From positions 1-64,000 of the forward strand of contig CAJNDS010002403.1 of NCBI GenBank assembly GCA_905221605.1: 64,000 nt of DNA, in the 5' to 3' direction. Below are positions 41,401-50,826 of the stretch, one piece after another; the stretch's first letter is position 1; each line of letters starts with the position of its first letter. This stretch comes from Symbiodinium natans. Its lineage: Eukaryota > Sar > Dinophyceae > Suessiales > Symbiodiniaceae. The translations under genes and the position numbers were made by a program. The notes beneath the pieces are model-generated. The model ran no database searches. It saw only the letters and a program-made list of their open reading frames with translations, and had not been told where the DNA came from.

Positions 41401-43095
41401 AAGGATGCTCGTGCACCTTCCTAAGTATACCCTGCATGTGCATAACCCCTTATTCAATTAAGGGGAAGTTTCCTTAACACCTAAATGAAAGGTTAAGGAC
41501 TATGACTATTTTCTACAGGAGAACCGGCACCTGAATGACGTTCAAGGACTACTCCTTACTTACCCAGATCCAAGAAGTACAGCTCCCAAATAGTACCCTT
41601 GAGTCATTTTCAGGAACCCTTAAGGGGGATCTTTTTTTCTGGATCCTCCCAGTAGTTTGGGTAAGGGATTTTGGAAGTATGGGTACCCTTTTCTTGGGTT
41701 GGTTACTTTACAAGGGAACCTTGAACCCCAAAAAGGGAAAACGGTACCACTGAACTACCAAGGAGGGGCTTTTGGATGTTCTGGGAACCATCTCTTCGGC
41801 GGGGGCATCATCCGGTTTTGCCGTCAACCTCAAGGCCTTTATTAGTGTTTAGGGTTTGGGTTTAGGGTTTAGGGTTTAGGGTTTAGGGTTTAGGGTTTAG
41901 GGTTTAGGGTTTAGGGTTTAGGGTTTAGGGTTTAGGGTTTAGGGTTTAGGGTTCAGGGTTCAGGGTTTAGGGTTTAGGGTTTAGGGTTTCGGGTTTCGGT
42001 TTTAGGGTTTCGGGTTTCGTGTTTAGGGCCGCTTGAAGGTTCATGGGAGGTGGCAAGCAAGGCTCTACGTGCCCTAAAAACGTGCGTGACTGTAGCCCTA
42101 AACCCAACCCCCCTAAAGCCCTTTAGGGTTAAGGGTTAAGGCTTTCGGGTGTTAGGCCCTGGAAACCCTACTTGGAAGTTCCTGGTGCTTGTTAACCAAC
42201 TATAACTGTACTTATCACCCACTTATAAGCCCTTTGAGTGCCCTAATACGGTCATAAGTGCAGGTATAAGTACGGTGAGAAGTGGCTAATAAGTACCATG
42301 AACCTCCAAGGCCATAGAAGGCTCAACCCCTAAACCCTAAACCCTAAACCCCAAAAACTAAAGCTCGGTTGCCAAGCGTCTGAAGTTGAGCCTCTGGAAC
42401 GACTCGACAGCTTTCCGCTTCTGGTCTTTTAATCTCAGGGTGTGATCCACCTTAGCTGGGTGTAGGTTTAGGGTCTAGGGTTTAGGGCTTAGGGTTTGGG
42501 GTAGTTGAGGGTTTAGGGTTCAGGGTTGATCTGCAGGTCTCTTTGGTAAGAATGCGGATGGGATCCCCTGAGCTGGTAAGAAGAGAGCTCGTTGTCTCTT
42601 GTCTAGGGTTTAGGGTTTGGGGTTTGGGGTCTAGGGTTTAGGGTTGAAAGTCTATGGCCACTTCGGGAACACGCCCAATATTGCGGCACCGATTGACCTT
42701 GACCTAGAACACAGACTCTACTCCACCCCTGGGGCTTGAGCTTCGACCGACCGACGGGGGGGGGGGGGGACGATGCCGCAGCGGAGCTCTCTGAGTCATG
42801 ACGATTCAGGATTTAGGGTCTCTAGGGTTTAGGGTCTAGGGTCTAGGGTTTAAGGTTTAGGGTTTAGGGTTTGGGGTTTGGGGTTTAGGGTGGGGGACGG
42901 CGCCAAAGGTAAGGCTTCCCTGTCCCCACCCACTTGGCAGCCGCTCTTCACTCATTTCTTCTTGGGTTGTAGGGTTTAGGGTTTAGGGTTTAGGGCCCTG
43001 CCTATTCTAAACCTTGGAACGTTCCCCCTTATACTAACAGTCTCAATAGGGATTCCAATAGGGCGTACTGCAATTCCAGACCCCCAAAACCCCTA

Positions 43096-43159
<64 letters not shown>

Positions 43160-46100
43160 CAAACCCCCAAACCCTAAAACCCTAAACCCCAAACCCGCTG
43201 AAGCCGAGGTACCCTAAAAGCCTCTCTTAAGGTCCCCCCCCCACCCCCCCCCCCCTCCCTCCCCCCTCCCCCTGCCGATGAAGGGTTTAGGGTTGATAGG
43301 CCTGGTCACAAACCCTAAACCCTAAACCCTAAACCCTAAACCCTAAACCCTAAACCCTAAACCCTAAACCCTAAACCCTGAACATTCAGGATGGTTTTGG
43401 GTTGTTGAGGGTTTCGGGGGGTACGAGTCTTAAATCCTTGATAAGGAGTTCTGAACTCAGCCAGGCAACAATGAAGCCCTCCTTGTCCACCACCAGGGAG
43501 TTGCAAAACCTCAGCTTACACAGATACCGGTTTAGGGTTTAGGGTTAGGGTTTAGGGTTTAGGATTCAGGGTTCAGGGTTTAGGGACGACTTGGTCTTCT
43601 ATGGATGTTGCCGTACCCGCACCGGACAAAGTCTTTTGCGCCGCTGTCCGGGAAGAGAGGGTTGAGAAGGCGCGCCGAAAGCGCACCATGCCTGTACTCG
43701 AATCCCAAACGTCCTTGCAACAAATCCTGAACCGCGGAATGCTAAGACCCCAACACCAAAAACACACCCTTAAACCTTCGGGTTTGGGGGCCGTGGGCCC
43801 TAAAAAAGCCCTGAAGCCACGTGAACCCCCTATGAAAATCCCGAGGCTTGAAGGCCTGGGAGCCATACCGCCTCGGCCAAGGCACTTTTAAGGCAGAATT
43901 TGGGGGTTGTAGGGTTAAACCCTACACCGCCCTAGGCACAAAAAGCCCTAAACCTGCATCCCTAAACCCCTAAACCTAAACTGTGAAACAAGCGCAAGCA
44001 CCTCTCAACAGGTCCGGGGAGCACGGAGGGGTAGCCAAGCTGCTCGAACCTGCAGGATTCTTTGAGCCCAAGCCCTGAACCCTGCCCCATTCTAAACGGG
44101 GGTCCGAAACCCTAAACCCTAAACCCTAAGTCCTAAACCCTAAAGCCTAAACCGAAAACCCTAAATACACAGAAGCCCTAAGCCCCAAGCCCCAAGTTGG
44201 AGGTTGAGGAATGAACGCTCGGGGGGGGGGGGGCGGGGGCGTCAGGGTTTATGGCTGTAGGGTAATTCCCCCCCCCCCCCCCTCCTGGTCACTCCCCCTA
44301 TATAAGCCCTTAACCTGCAAACCGTAAAGCCTCCTTGAGGAACCCTAAACCCTAAGGTTTCACGATGCTTTGGGAGGTTAGGGGTGTTCGGGTTTTGTTG
44401 CTTGGGGTTGAGGGTCTAATATAGGGGCCTAAGCCCTAAGCCCTAAGCCCTAAGCCCTAAGCCCTAAGCCCTAAGCCCTAAGCCCTAAGCCCTAAGCCCT
44501 AAGCCCCGAACCCTAAACCCTAAACCCTAAACCCTAAACCCTAAACCCTAAACCCTAAACCCTAAACCCTAAACCCTAAACCCTAAACCCTAAACCCTAA
44601 ACCCTAGCCCTAAACCCTAGACCCTCTCTCCCTGCGGCCCAGAGGCATGGGCATCGCGTACTCTTCAAAGGTGTCCGTCAGCAGCAGAATCCGCGGCACC
44701 AGAGGCTTCAACCAGTCGAGAAACCTCGGCTTCAACTTAGGGTTTTAGGGTTTAGGGTTTAGGGTTTAGGGTTTGGGGTTTAGGGTTTAGGTTAGGATTT
44801 CGAGAGGTTGGGGCGGGGTGGTTGAGGGTTCAGGGGTTTAGTGTTTAATGCAGGGTGTCACGCTACATAATATCTACCTATGAGCCTCCAGGTCTGGGCA
44901 TTATTCTGTTGAAGAGTGTTGTGGGCTGAGCCATGCGGTGTTCGGGTTTTTTCGGGGGTTTTGCGGGTCGTTGGGGTTTTGGGTAGGGTGCTTCAGCAGT
45001 AGAGGGTGCGTGCGGCCAGCGGGCCCTTTAGCCCACCACGGCTGCGTAAACGAAGAGCACTTTGAAGCCCTCAGAGGCCTACAAGCCCTACAAGCCCTAA
45101 ACCCCCAAACCCTATATATGAACCCCTGTAAAGCCCTATAAACCCCTATAAACCTCTTTAAACCTCTAGAAACCCCAAGCCCTCAACCCAATAAGCCCTA
45201 CGCTACCCTATGTCTATAAACCCTAACAAAGCCCAAAACCCTGAACCCCATTCGCCCTAAACCCAGCAATACATCCTCTTGAGAGTGAAATGTCCAGTGA
45301 CTCTCGTGCGCCTGGAAGGGGCTTCAAGTCCTGGCCGTGGGCTTAGGGTTTAGGGTTTAGGCTTACTTGGAGGTTCATGGGTAGTTATAAGTAGGGTTGT
45401 CGGTACTCTGATTAAGGCTACAATTATGGTTATCCTACTTATAACCCTATTTTTCTATGTACCCATGAAGCTCCAAGTAGGGTCTAGGGTTTAGGGTATG
45501 AAGCCTTGCTTTGGGGTTCCTAAGCACCCTTAACAAAAACTCCGAAAACCCGCTCTAAACCGATAACCCCCAAACCCTACAACCCTCAAGGGTTTGGGGT
45601 TTGGGGTTTAGAATTTGGGGTTTAAGCCGTTCAGGGTTCAATTCAGAGAAGGGTCCGGGTTTCATCGTGAGACTCAAACCCTTCAGGAACTCTATACATG
45701 GGGTGGCCCCCCCCCAAAACCCACATATAAAACCCAAAGCCTAAACCCTAAACCCTAAACCCTAAACCCTAAACCCTAACCCACAAACTCTAAAACCCTA
45801 AACCCCTAAAACTCAGCAGATTAAAGTTTTTGGTCCAGAGTCTTTCTAATTTGGGGTCCCCTTTTACGGAGTCCCTGGGAGCTCCCTGTTTCGGGTTTTA
45901 GGGTTATTCACTTAGGGTTTTAGGGTTTAGGGTTTAGGAAAACATCCCTCTCTTTCAAAGGGGAGCAGTGGGGAAACATGTTTGGGGATACCCAAAGTCT
46001 GGGGAAGATTTGGGGACCCCCACCCCCACCCCCCCAAGACACTGTGGTTGGTGGGTGTGTCCTTGACGACTTCGATCATGTCCTTGCGCACGGATGGAGG

Positions 46101-47525
46101 GGTTTAGGGCTTTGGCTTTGGAGTTCAGGGTTTAGGGTTTCGGGGTTTGGGGTAAGGGTTTAAGGTGTAGGCTTTTAAACCCTAAACCCTGAACCCTGAC
46201 CCCTCGGCCCTGAACCCTGAACCCTGAACCCTGAACCCTAAACCCACCCACAAAGTCTTGGGGTTTGAAGAGTTAAGGGGTTTACTTCGGGTTTTTGGGG
46301 TGCTAAGACGTTACGCCCTAGACCTTAAACCCTGAACAAAAAAAGAGGTTCGATTCTTCCCTAAACCCTAAACCCCAAACCCAAACCCCGACCCCCTGCT
46401 CGCCCCACCCAAACCCTCAACCTTAAGCCCCAAGTAATGTTTCAGGGGCGTTGATCATAGGGGCCTGAGGCTTACACCAACTTCATCGGGTTAGGGTTTA
46501 GGGTTTGGAGTTTGGGGGTTTAGGGGTTTAGGAGTTTAGTGTTTGGGGTTTCGGGTTCGGGGATTAGGGTTTAGGGTTTAAGGCTTAGGGCTTGGCTTAG
46601 GGCTTAGGGTTTAGGGTTCAGGGTTTGGGGTTTAGGGTTTAGGGCTTAGGGCAGCTTTGGGTTGAGTGTGTCCAAGCTGCGTGGATCTTGATGTTGTTCT
46701 CCCGCAGGAGGTTGATCCTCATGCTTGGCGGCTTCTTTGTGTGGTAGTGAGCTCGGGGAACCCTAAACCCTAAACCCTGAACCCTAAACCCTAAACCCTA
46801 AACCCTAAACCCCTAACCCCTAAACCCTAAACCCTAACCCTAAACCCTAACCCTAAACCCCAAACCCCAAACCCTAAACCCTAAACAGGTCGAGCGTCCG
46901 ATATCTCATGAGCTTGTCGTAGTCGGGCTCATGGGCCGTCGTCCTGGCTCTGCCGGCAGGATCTATGTAGGGCTTAGTGGCTTAAGGCTTAGGAGTTAGG
47001 GTTTAGCGTTTATTTAGGGACTCGGGGTTAGGGTTTATGCCTTCTGGTTGCCCCACTTACGGTGTAAGATCCTACTTGCAAGTGCCCATGACTCTTCAAG
47101 CAAACCCTCAGTGAAGGACACCCTAGACCCTAAAACCCGAAACCCTAAACCCTAAACCGAATCATAACTGCAGATATAACCCAACGATAACCATCTCAGG
47201 GCACTTAAGGGGCCTTTGAGTGAACCAGAAGGGCAGTTATGAATGGGGGTGCTGATATGTACCATTCCAAGTCAAGGCCGGTGCTCCAGCTACACCCTAA
47301 ACCCTAAACCCAAAATCCTAAACCCTAAACCTAAACCCTAAACCCTAAACCGAAACCCTAAACCCTAAACTTGGGATGATCCCGGCTTATACGAACAGTC
47401 CTTCATGGGGATTATAATGCCCCCTGTTATACCCCCTATTCAGGACTGTTAGTATAAGGGGGAACATCCCAATCCAAAACGATAAACCCTAACCCGTCCC
47501 CCCCCCCCCCCCCCCCCCCCCCACA

Positions 47526-47561
<36 letters not shown>

Positions 47562-48262
47562 AAAAACACGAAAAGAAAAAACATACAAGTATAACAAAAA
47601 ACCAGAATGAAGAACCCCGGCCCCCAGAGAAGAAGTGCTTCGGCCTCTTGAGGCCTTCGATGCCGGTGGCCTTCTGTAGCTCCAGCCACGCCTCGGTCAC
47701 CAGGGGTCTTTTGGGGGGCTTTGGCTTTCGGGGTGTATCAATTTTTGGGGGGGGGGGGGGGTGCTACATGCGGTTTTTAAAGGGGCTTGGGGGGTTTTGG
47801 GAGTTGAGGGGTCTTGGGGGTTTGGGGGGTTTTAGGGTTTTAGGCTTTAGAGGTTAGGGGGCTCAGGGATCTGGCATGGGGCTAAGGGACTAAGGGCAGC
47901 GGGGTGGGGGGCGGGGGGGGACCTTCTCTGTGCTTTTAAGCCCTTGAACTAGGCGCTTGAACCTCGCTCCTGAACCCACAGCCCAAAATCCCCTAAACCT
48001 CACCCCTGCATCAGTGGTCCAGGCCTAAGCCGCCAACTTCTAAAGACCCTGAACCGCAAACCCTTCCTCCGCCTAAGCCCCAAGCCCCTAAGCCCCTAAA
48101 CCCGAGAACCCAACCCTAAACCTTAAACCCTAAACCCTCAACCCTAATCCCTACACCCTAAACCCCCCCCCCCCCATTTTGCACATCGTAGGCGCCTCTG
48201 GCATAAGAGTGCCCTCCACGTCCAGGACAACCATGACCAAGTCCCCTGGGACTTCAACTCTG
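38429..48262 (-). CDS. HAD-superfamily phosphatase, ThrH type (paralogue A), twelve exon pieces
   Basis: The ThrH fold is covered almost fully: 48262-48196 (VVLDVEGTLMPE, nucleophile Asp at 48220-48222), 47691-47645, 46943-46896 (EPDYDKLMRYR), 46717-about 46670, about 45338-45302 (DLKPLPGARE), 44724-44647 (WLKPLVPRILLLTDTFEEY, motif II Thr), 44049-44002 (FEQLGYPSVLPG), 43509-43470 (CNSLVVDKEGF), 42450-42381 (LRLKDQKRKAVESFQRLNF, motif III Lys), 40443-40358 (IAVGDSFNDVSMLTAAERGI, motif IV), 38533-38498 and 38461-38429. With these borders the joined frame matches ThrH in length (about 200 residues). ThrH removes phosphate from phosphoserine and can move it to homoserine; the substrate here is unknown. 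Donors are GC, GT and GA; every placed acceptor is AG|G. The exon 4/5 junction and the stop codon are not fixed; a GTATGG donor follows 38429. Confidence 0.8.
38452..38499. repeat. 36-bp telomeric micro-insertion with 12-bp duplication
   Basis: GGCTGTGGTCCT at 38452-38463 and 38488-38499 flanks only ACACCCTAAACCCTAAACCCTAAA. On the coding strand this gives AAG|GACC...GTGTAG|GACC, a GA..AG intron of 36 nt (38462-38497). Unspliced it would end the protein at once with TAG. Confidence 0.85.
38543..38988 (+). repeat. Stepwise variant array: TTTGGGG, then TTTAGGGGG, then CTTTAGGG
   Basis: About 15 TTTGGGG units (38543-38655), then TTTAGGGGG/TTTAGGGGGG units (38665-38815), then TTTTAGGG and CTTTAGGG/CTTCAGGG (38818-38925), then TTTAGGG. 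Each zone is internally homogeneous. Confidence 0.95.
39080..39400. other. Open spacers in the last intron of gene A
   Basis: 39145-39080 reads MRIRVSASLNQEPNFPHIQS on the minus strand; 39240-39390 is open on the plus strand (ELGQYRRTLLTCRELRTMSE). Neither is needed for the ThrH fold and neither has a known domain. Confidence 0.25.
39385..39545 (+). repeat. CCCCTAAA octamers grading into CCCTAAA
   Basis: Seven or eight octamers (39388-39448), then heptamers broken by AAACCCAGG. Confidence 0.95.
39649..39788. mobile_element. F1 element, long subtype, TA flanks
   Basis: CTTGGAGATTCATGGAACTTATGA pairs with TCATAAGTACCATGAACCTCCAAG. The interior CTGTACTTGTAACCCACCTCTAAGCC is shared with 42171-42310 and the fragment at 47160-47270. 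Outside the TA the flanks AGCTGCCAAG and CTTGGCAGCT are also inverted. Confidence 0.85.
40080..40225 (+). repeat. CCCTAAATTCCTAAA / CCCTAAATCCTAAA composite array
   Basis: Alternating CCCTAAA and TCCTAAA units form a 14-15 bp higher-order repeat of about nine copies. Confidence 0.85.
40262..40384. repeat. 26-bp direct duplication of the GILIYPSEK coding segment
   Basis: TTTTCGGAGGGGTAGATGAGGATGCC occurs at 40262-40287 and 40359-40384, separated by diverged heptamers (CCCTCAA, CCCTAAA). The right copy is used in gene A; the left copy is a relic within the following intron or an alternative acceptor site. Confidence 0.85.
40820..40940 (-). CDS. Exon-like segment in the large gene A intron
   Basis: Reads RFFDTMSCNMGVKCLGSGGI and SNADPYSVKVLVEEDP before a stop. 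It does not correspond to any ThrH segment and lies between the motif III and motif IV exons, so it may belong to another gene or a captured fragment. Confidence 0.35.
40993..41148 (+). repeat. CCCTAAA array, about 20 units
   Basis: Mostly pure, with CCCTCAA and AACCCTGAAAA near the right end. Confidence 0.95.
41652..41763. mobile_element. F3 element, left end degraded
   Basis: Core GGGTACCCTTTTCTTGGGTTGG and CAAGGGAACCTTGAACCC; right end CACTGAACTACCAAG. Confidence 0.65.
41846..42028 (+). repeat. TTTAGGG array, about 20 units, ending in TTTCGGG variants
   Basis: Pure units to about 41952, then TTCAGGG and TTTCGGG variants. A lone F1 left end (42032-42085) follows. Confidence 0.95.
42171..42310. 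mobile_element. F1 element, long subtype
   Basis: CTTGGAAGTTCCTGGTGCTTGTTAA pairs with TAATAAGTACCATGAACCTCCAAG; interior as at 39649-39788. Confidence 0.8.
43011..43196. repeat. Left half of an F5 element followed by a 48-nt poly-C run
   Basis: GTTCCCCCTTATACTAACAGTCTC (43020) is the F5 left end; no right end is seen. C runs from 43099 to 43146, then ten A and CCCCAAA units. Confidence 0.75.
43205..43382. repeat. C-rich run and CCCTAAA array
   Basis: C-rich low complexity at 43233-43272 and about ten CCCTAAA units at 43311-43380. Confidence 0.9.
43573..43891. other. Both strands open, within an intron of gene A
   Basis: About 95 codons are open on each strand. Neither translation has a recognisable domain, and the ThrH alignment needs no exon here. 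Confidence 0.3.
44220..44283. repeat. Facing poly-G and poly-C runs
   Basis: G13 with neighbouring G5 (44220-44239) and C14 (44268-44281) are about 30 bp apart and could pair. Confidence 0.8.
44428..44622 (+). repeat. CCCTAAG array switching to CCCTAAA
   Basis: Eleven CCCTAAG units (44428-44505), then about 14 CCCTAAA units (44511-44607), with a sharp border through CCCCGAA. Confidence 0.95.
45366..45477. mobile_element. F1 MITE-like element with TA flanks
   Basis: CTTGGAGGTTCATGGGTAGTTATAAGTAGGGTT pairs with ACCCTATTTTTCTATGTACCCATGAAGCTCCAAG. Confidence 0.85.
46485..46660 (+). repeat. Mixed TTTAGGG block
   Basis: TTTAGGG, TTTGGGG, CTTAGGG and TTAGGG units without a dominant variant; in the intron after the KIHAAW exon of gene A. 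Confidence 0.85.
46758..46887 (+). repeat. CCCTAAA array in a GC..AG intron of gene A
   Basis: Fills nearly the whole 178-bp intron (46718-46895) between exons 3 and 4. Confidence 0.9.
47160..47270. mobile_element. Degenerate F1 long-subtype fragment
   Basis: ATAACTGCAGATATAACCCAACGATAACC ... CAGTTATGAATGG retains the inner inverted repeat; a lone F1 end (ACTTGCAAGTGCCCATGACTCTTCAAG) lies at 47074-47101. Confidence 0.45.
47371..47472. mobile_element. F5 MITE-like element
   Basis: TTGGGATGATCCCGGCTTATACGAACAGTCCT pairs with AGGACTGTTAGTATAAGGGGGAACATCCCAA. Confidence 0.85.
47494..47580 (+). repeat. Poly-C followed by (GA)n and A-rich run
   Basis: C28 (47495-47522), about 15 GA units, then AAAGAAAAAACACGAAAAGAAAAAAC. 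Confidence 0.9.
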
Positions 48263-48370
48263 GGTGGGTTAGGGTTGCTTAGGGTTTAACTAGGGTTTAG
48301 GGTTTAGGGTTTAGGGTTTAGGGTTTAGGGTTTAGGGTTTAGGGTTTAGGGTTTAGGGTTTAGGGTTCAG
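48165..48370. repeat. Poly-C and TTTAGGG array flanking gene A exon 1
   Basis: C13 at 48165-48177 lies just downstream and ten or more TTTAGGG units (48288-48367) lie just upstream of the nucleophile exon. Confidence 0.9.
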
Positions 48371-48737
48371 GTCTAGGGTCCCCCTGTGCGAAGCACTCAA
48401 CTTAATGCTTGTTAGGGTCCTAAAGCCTAGACCCGAATCCTAAGCCTTGTTTTTGTTAATGTTGCGCGTTGCATTTCGGGCTTGAGGGGGTTTAGGCTTC
48501 GGGTTTCGGGTTTAGGGTTAGGGTGTAGGGGCGTAGGGGGTTAGAGTTTAGGGGGTTAGGGTTTAGGATAGGGGTTTAGCGATTCAGGGGCTTATGGGTC
48601 GAGGGTTGACGAGGTTTTGCAGAGGGGCTTAGGGGCCTCAAAATGGCTTGCAGTGTTTAGGGTTTAGACCGCTATAAGGGTACCAGGCGCTATGAATGTC
48701 TCCCTGGGATTAAGTTTCGTGGTTTAGGGCGTAGGGC

Positions 48738-48844
48738 TTGGGATGTTCGCCCTTATACTAACGGTCCTTAAAAGGGATGATAGTACCCGCCTATGATAAG
48801 CTGAAATTACTAAGTAGCTGTTAGTATAAGGGGGAACATCCCAA
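48738..48844. mobile_element. F5 MITE-like element
   Basis: TTGGGATGTTCGCCCTTATACTAACGGTCC pairs with GCTGTTAGTATAAGGGGGAACATCCCAA. Confidence 0.85.
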
Positions 48845-49020
48845 GGAGTAGGGCTTTAGAACCCGTACAGAACTCGACACGCCGTCGAAATCAGGTCTCG
48901 TACAGGTGCCTGGCGAACTCAACATCAATGCCCTGGCTCTGAATGTCCCCTAAACCCTAAACCCCAAACCCTAAACCCTAAACCCTAAGCCCTAAACCCC
49001 CGTGAGGCCGAGAGGCTCTC

Positions 49021-49115
49021 GTGGATGTCGATCTCCTCTTGGAGGACGTACTGAATCTTCTGGTCCCCCAAGATCTTGCTCGCGGAGACCTTCACGTAGG
49101 CCTGCGGAATGAGGT
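49021..49115 (-). CDS. Exon upstream of gene A, unidentified
   Basis: Reads QAYVKVSASKILGDQKIQYV then LQEEIDIHE. May be the N-terminal part of gene A or the last exon of a separate gene. The exon at 54540-54470 (QIYVNIATSNDLGSQQD) has a similar layout. Confidence 0.45.
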
Positions 49116-49318
49116 TTCGGGTTTCGGGTTAGGGTCGTGTGTCAAAGCTCGGCTCCTCAACGGTTCTGGGTTTGGTCTAGAATCCCCCCAATTGAAGCCC
49201 GAGCAACGAAGGACCTAAGTCCTTGAGTCAATCTGGAGTGACTGGCACCAAGGAATGCGAACGGTAGCCGTCTAGACCCCAAACTTTAAACCATAAACCC
49301 TAGACCTACATTAACATA

Positions 49319-49345
49319 AGAAGGCCTGCAGATTGCAGGCCTTCT
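49319..49345. other. Perfect 12-bp hairpin AGAAGGCCTGCA / TGCAGGCCTTCT
   Basis: GC-rich stem, 3-nt loop GAT. No U-tract, so it is not called a terminator. Stands alone in intergenic sequence. Confidence 0.75.
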
Positions 49346-49496
49346 ACGGTAACTCAAGGATGCCAGAAGTAAGTATAGGGGGGTCCCTACACCTAAACCC
49401 AAAATCCAAAACCCTAAAGCCCTCGCAAACCGAAGCATGATCAGGACATGAGAGCATGTGGATGGATCCAGGAGCTCCAGATTTTTTACATGCTTA

Positions 49497-49621
49497 GGGC
49501 TTCGGGCTAAAGCATGAGGTATGTTGTTACTTGCTACTTATAAGAAACCATATATATATATACACTGTATATATGGTTTCTTATAAGTAGCAAGTAAAAT
49601 CCTCATGCAAGCCCGAAGCCC
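49497..49621. mobile_element. F11 long hairpin, 30-bp perfect inner stem
   Basis: 49527-49556 (starts TTACTTGCTACTTATAAG) is the perfect complement of 49568-49597, with an 11-nt loop. Outer arms GCATGAGG / CCTCATGC and GGGCTTCGGGC / GCCCGAAGCCC extend it to nearly the full 125 bp. Near-perfect pairing suggests a very young MITE or a small-RNA precursor. Confidence 0.8.
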
Positions 49622-49734
49622 TATACACTCCTACCCCTACCTCACATGGCTTCAGGGCTAATTTAGGATTTCGTTTAGGGTTAGGGTTTAGGGTTTAGGG
49701 TTTAGGGGTCTTTTTGCTGAGAACATTTCAGGGG

Positions 49735-50398
49735 TCCTGCTGCTCCTCCGTCGGGATGTGGCGCCAGTGGGCCGCGCAAAGGTCGTGGCAGCCTTGCTGT
49801 TTTTTGGTCCAAACTCTAAACCCTAGACCCAAAACCCAAAACCCTAAAGCCGAAAGCCTAAAGCCTAAACCCTAACTTTTTGCGGCTCAGGGATCTTAGA
49901 GGCCTTGAGGGTTTAGGGTTTAGGAACCCGCAACTCGGTTCCTAAACCCTAAGCCGTAAACCTTTGGAGGGCTTATGGAGTCCAACCTATGGTGACTGTT
50001 CTTAAGCTTAGGGGCTGAATACCCCAGCCCAAAAACGGTAGGCCTTCCATGTGTAGTAGGACTATATATATATATACCCAAAAGGTTAGCCATCTACTTG
50101 TAGTAGGATTATGATTATAAAATATAAATATAAATAAGGAAAGATATATATATAAATAAATATAAATAAATATAAATAAATATAAATAAATACAAATAAA
50201 TACAAATAAATACAAATAAATATAAATAAATATAAATAAATATAAATAAATATAAATAAATATAAATAAATATAAAAAAATATAAATAAATATAAATAAA
50301 TATAAATAAGTATAAATATATATACAAAAATGGTAAGCCTGTTATTTGTAGGATTAGATATACCCAACAAGGTTAACCATCTATTTGTGGAAGTGTTA

Positions 50399-50431
<33 letters not shown>

Positions 50432-50795
50432 GTATCTCCAAAAAGGTTCAAGGTTCGCTACCCAGCCCCTACGTAAAGGATATAATAAGGAGGGACCCCC
50501 TAGAAGGGAACCGTAGAATTTATGCCCCTTTCTACTCGACATGGGGTTTCCGAAATTCGGGGTACCTTATTGGGGACCTTATTATAAGGGAGTCCTACTA
50601 TTTGGGGTTCTATTTTTAGGGTTTCCTAAACCCTAAACCCTGAAACCCCTAATATACCTAAGTAGCCTCCACATTGCCCCAGAGGGGTCCCTTATATTGG
50701 TCCCCTGATGTTCCCCCTCTCAGGTTCCTTATGAAGCCAGGAATGGCTGCAGTTTTTTTTTTTTTTTTGTGTGTGTGTGTGTGTGTGTGGGTGGG

Positions 50796-50826
<31 letters not shown>

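Noticed and set aside
49319..49345. Rho-independent terminator
   Set aside because: No U-tract and a eukaryotic setting.
49973..50451. Membrane proteins encoded by the AT-rich tract
   Set aside because: The long Tyr/Ile/Leu/Phe frames are translations of a simple TATAAATAAA repeat.
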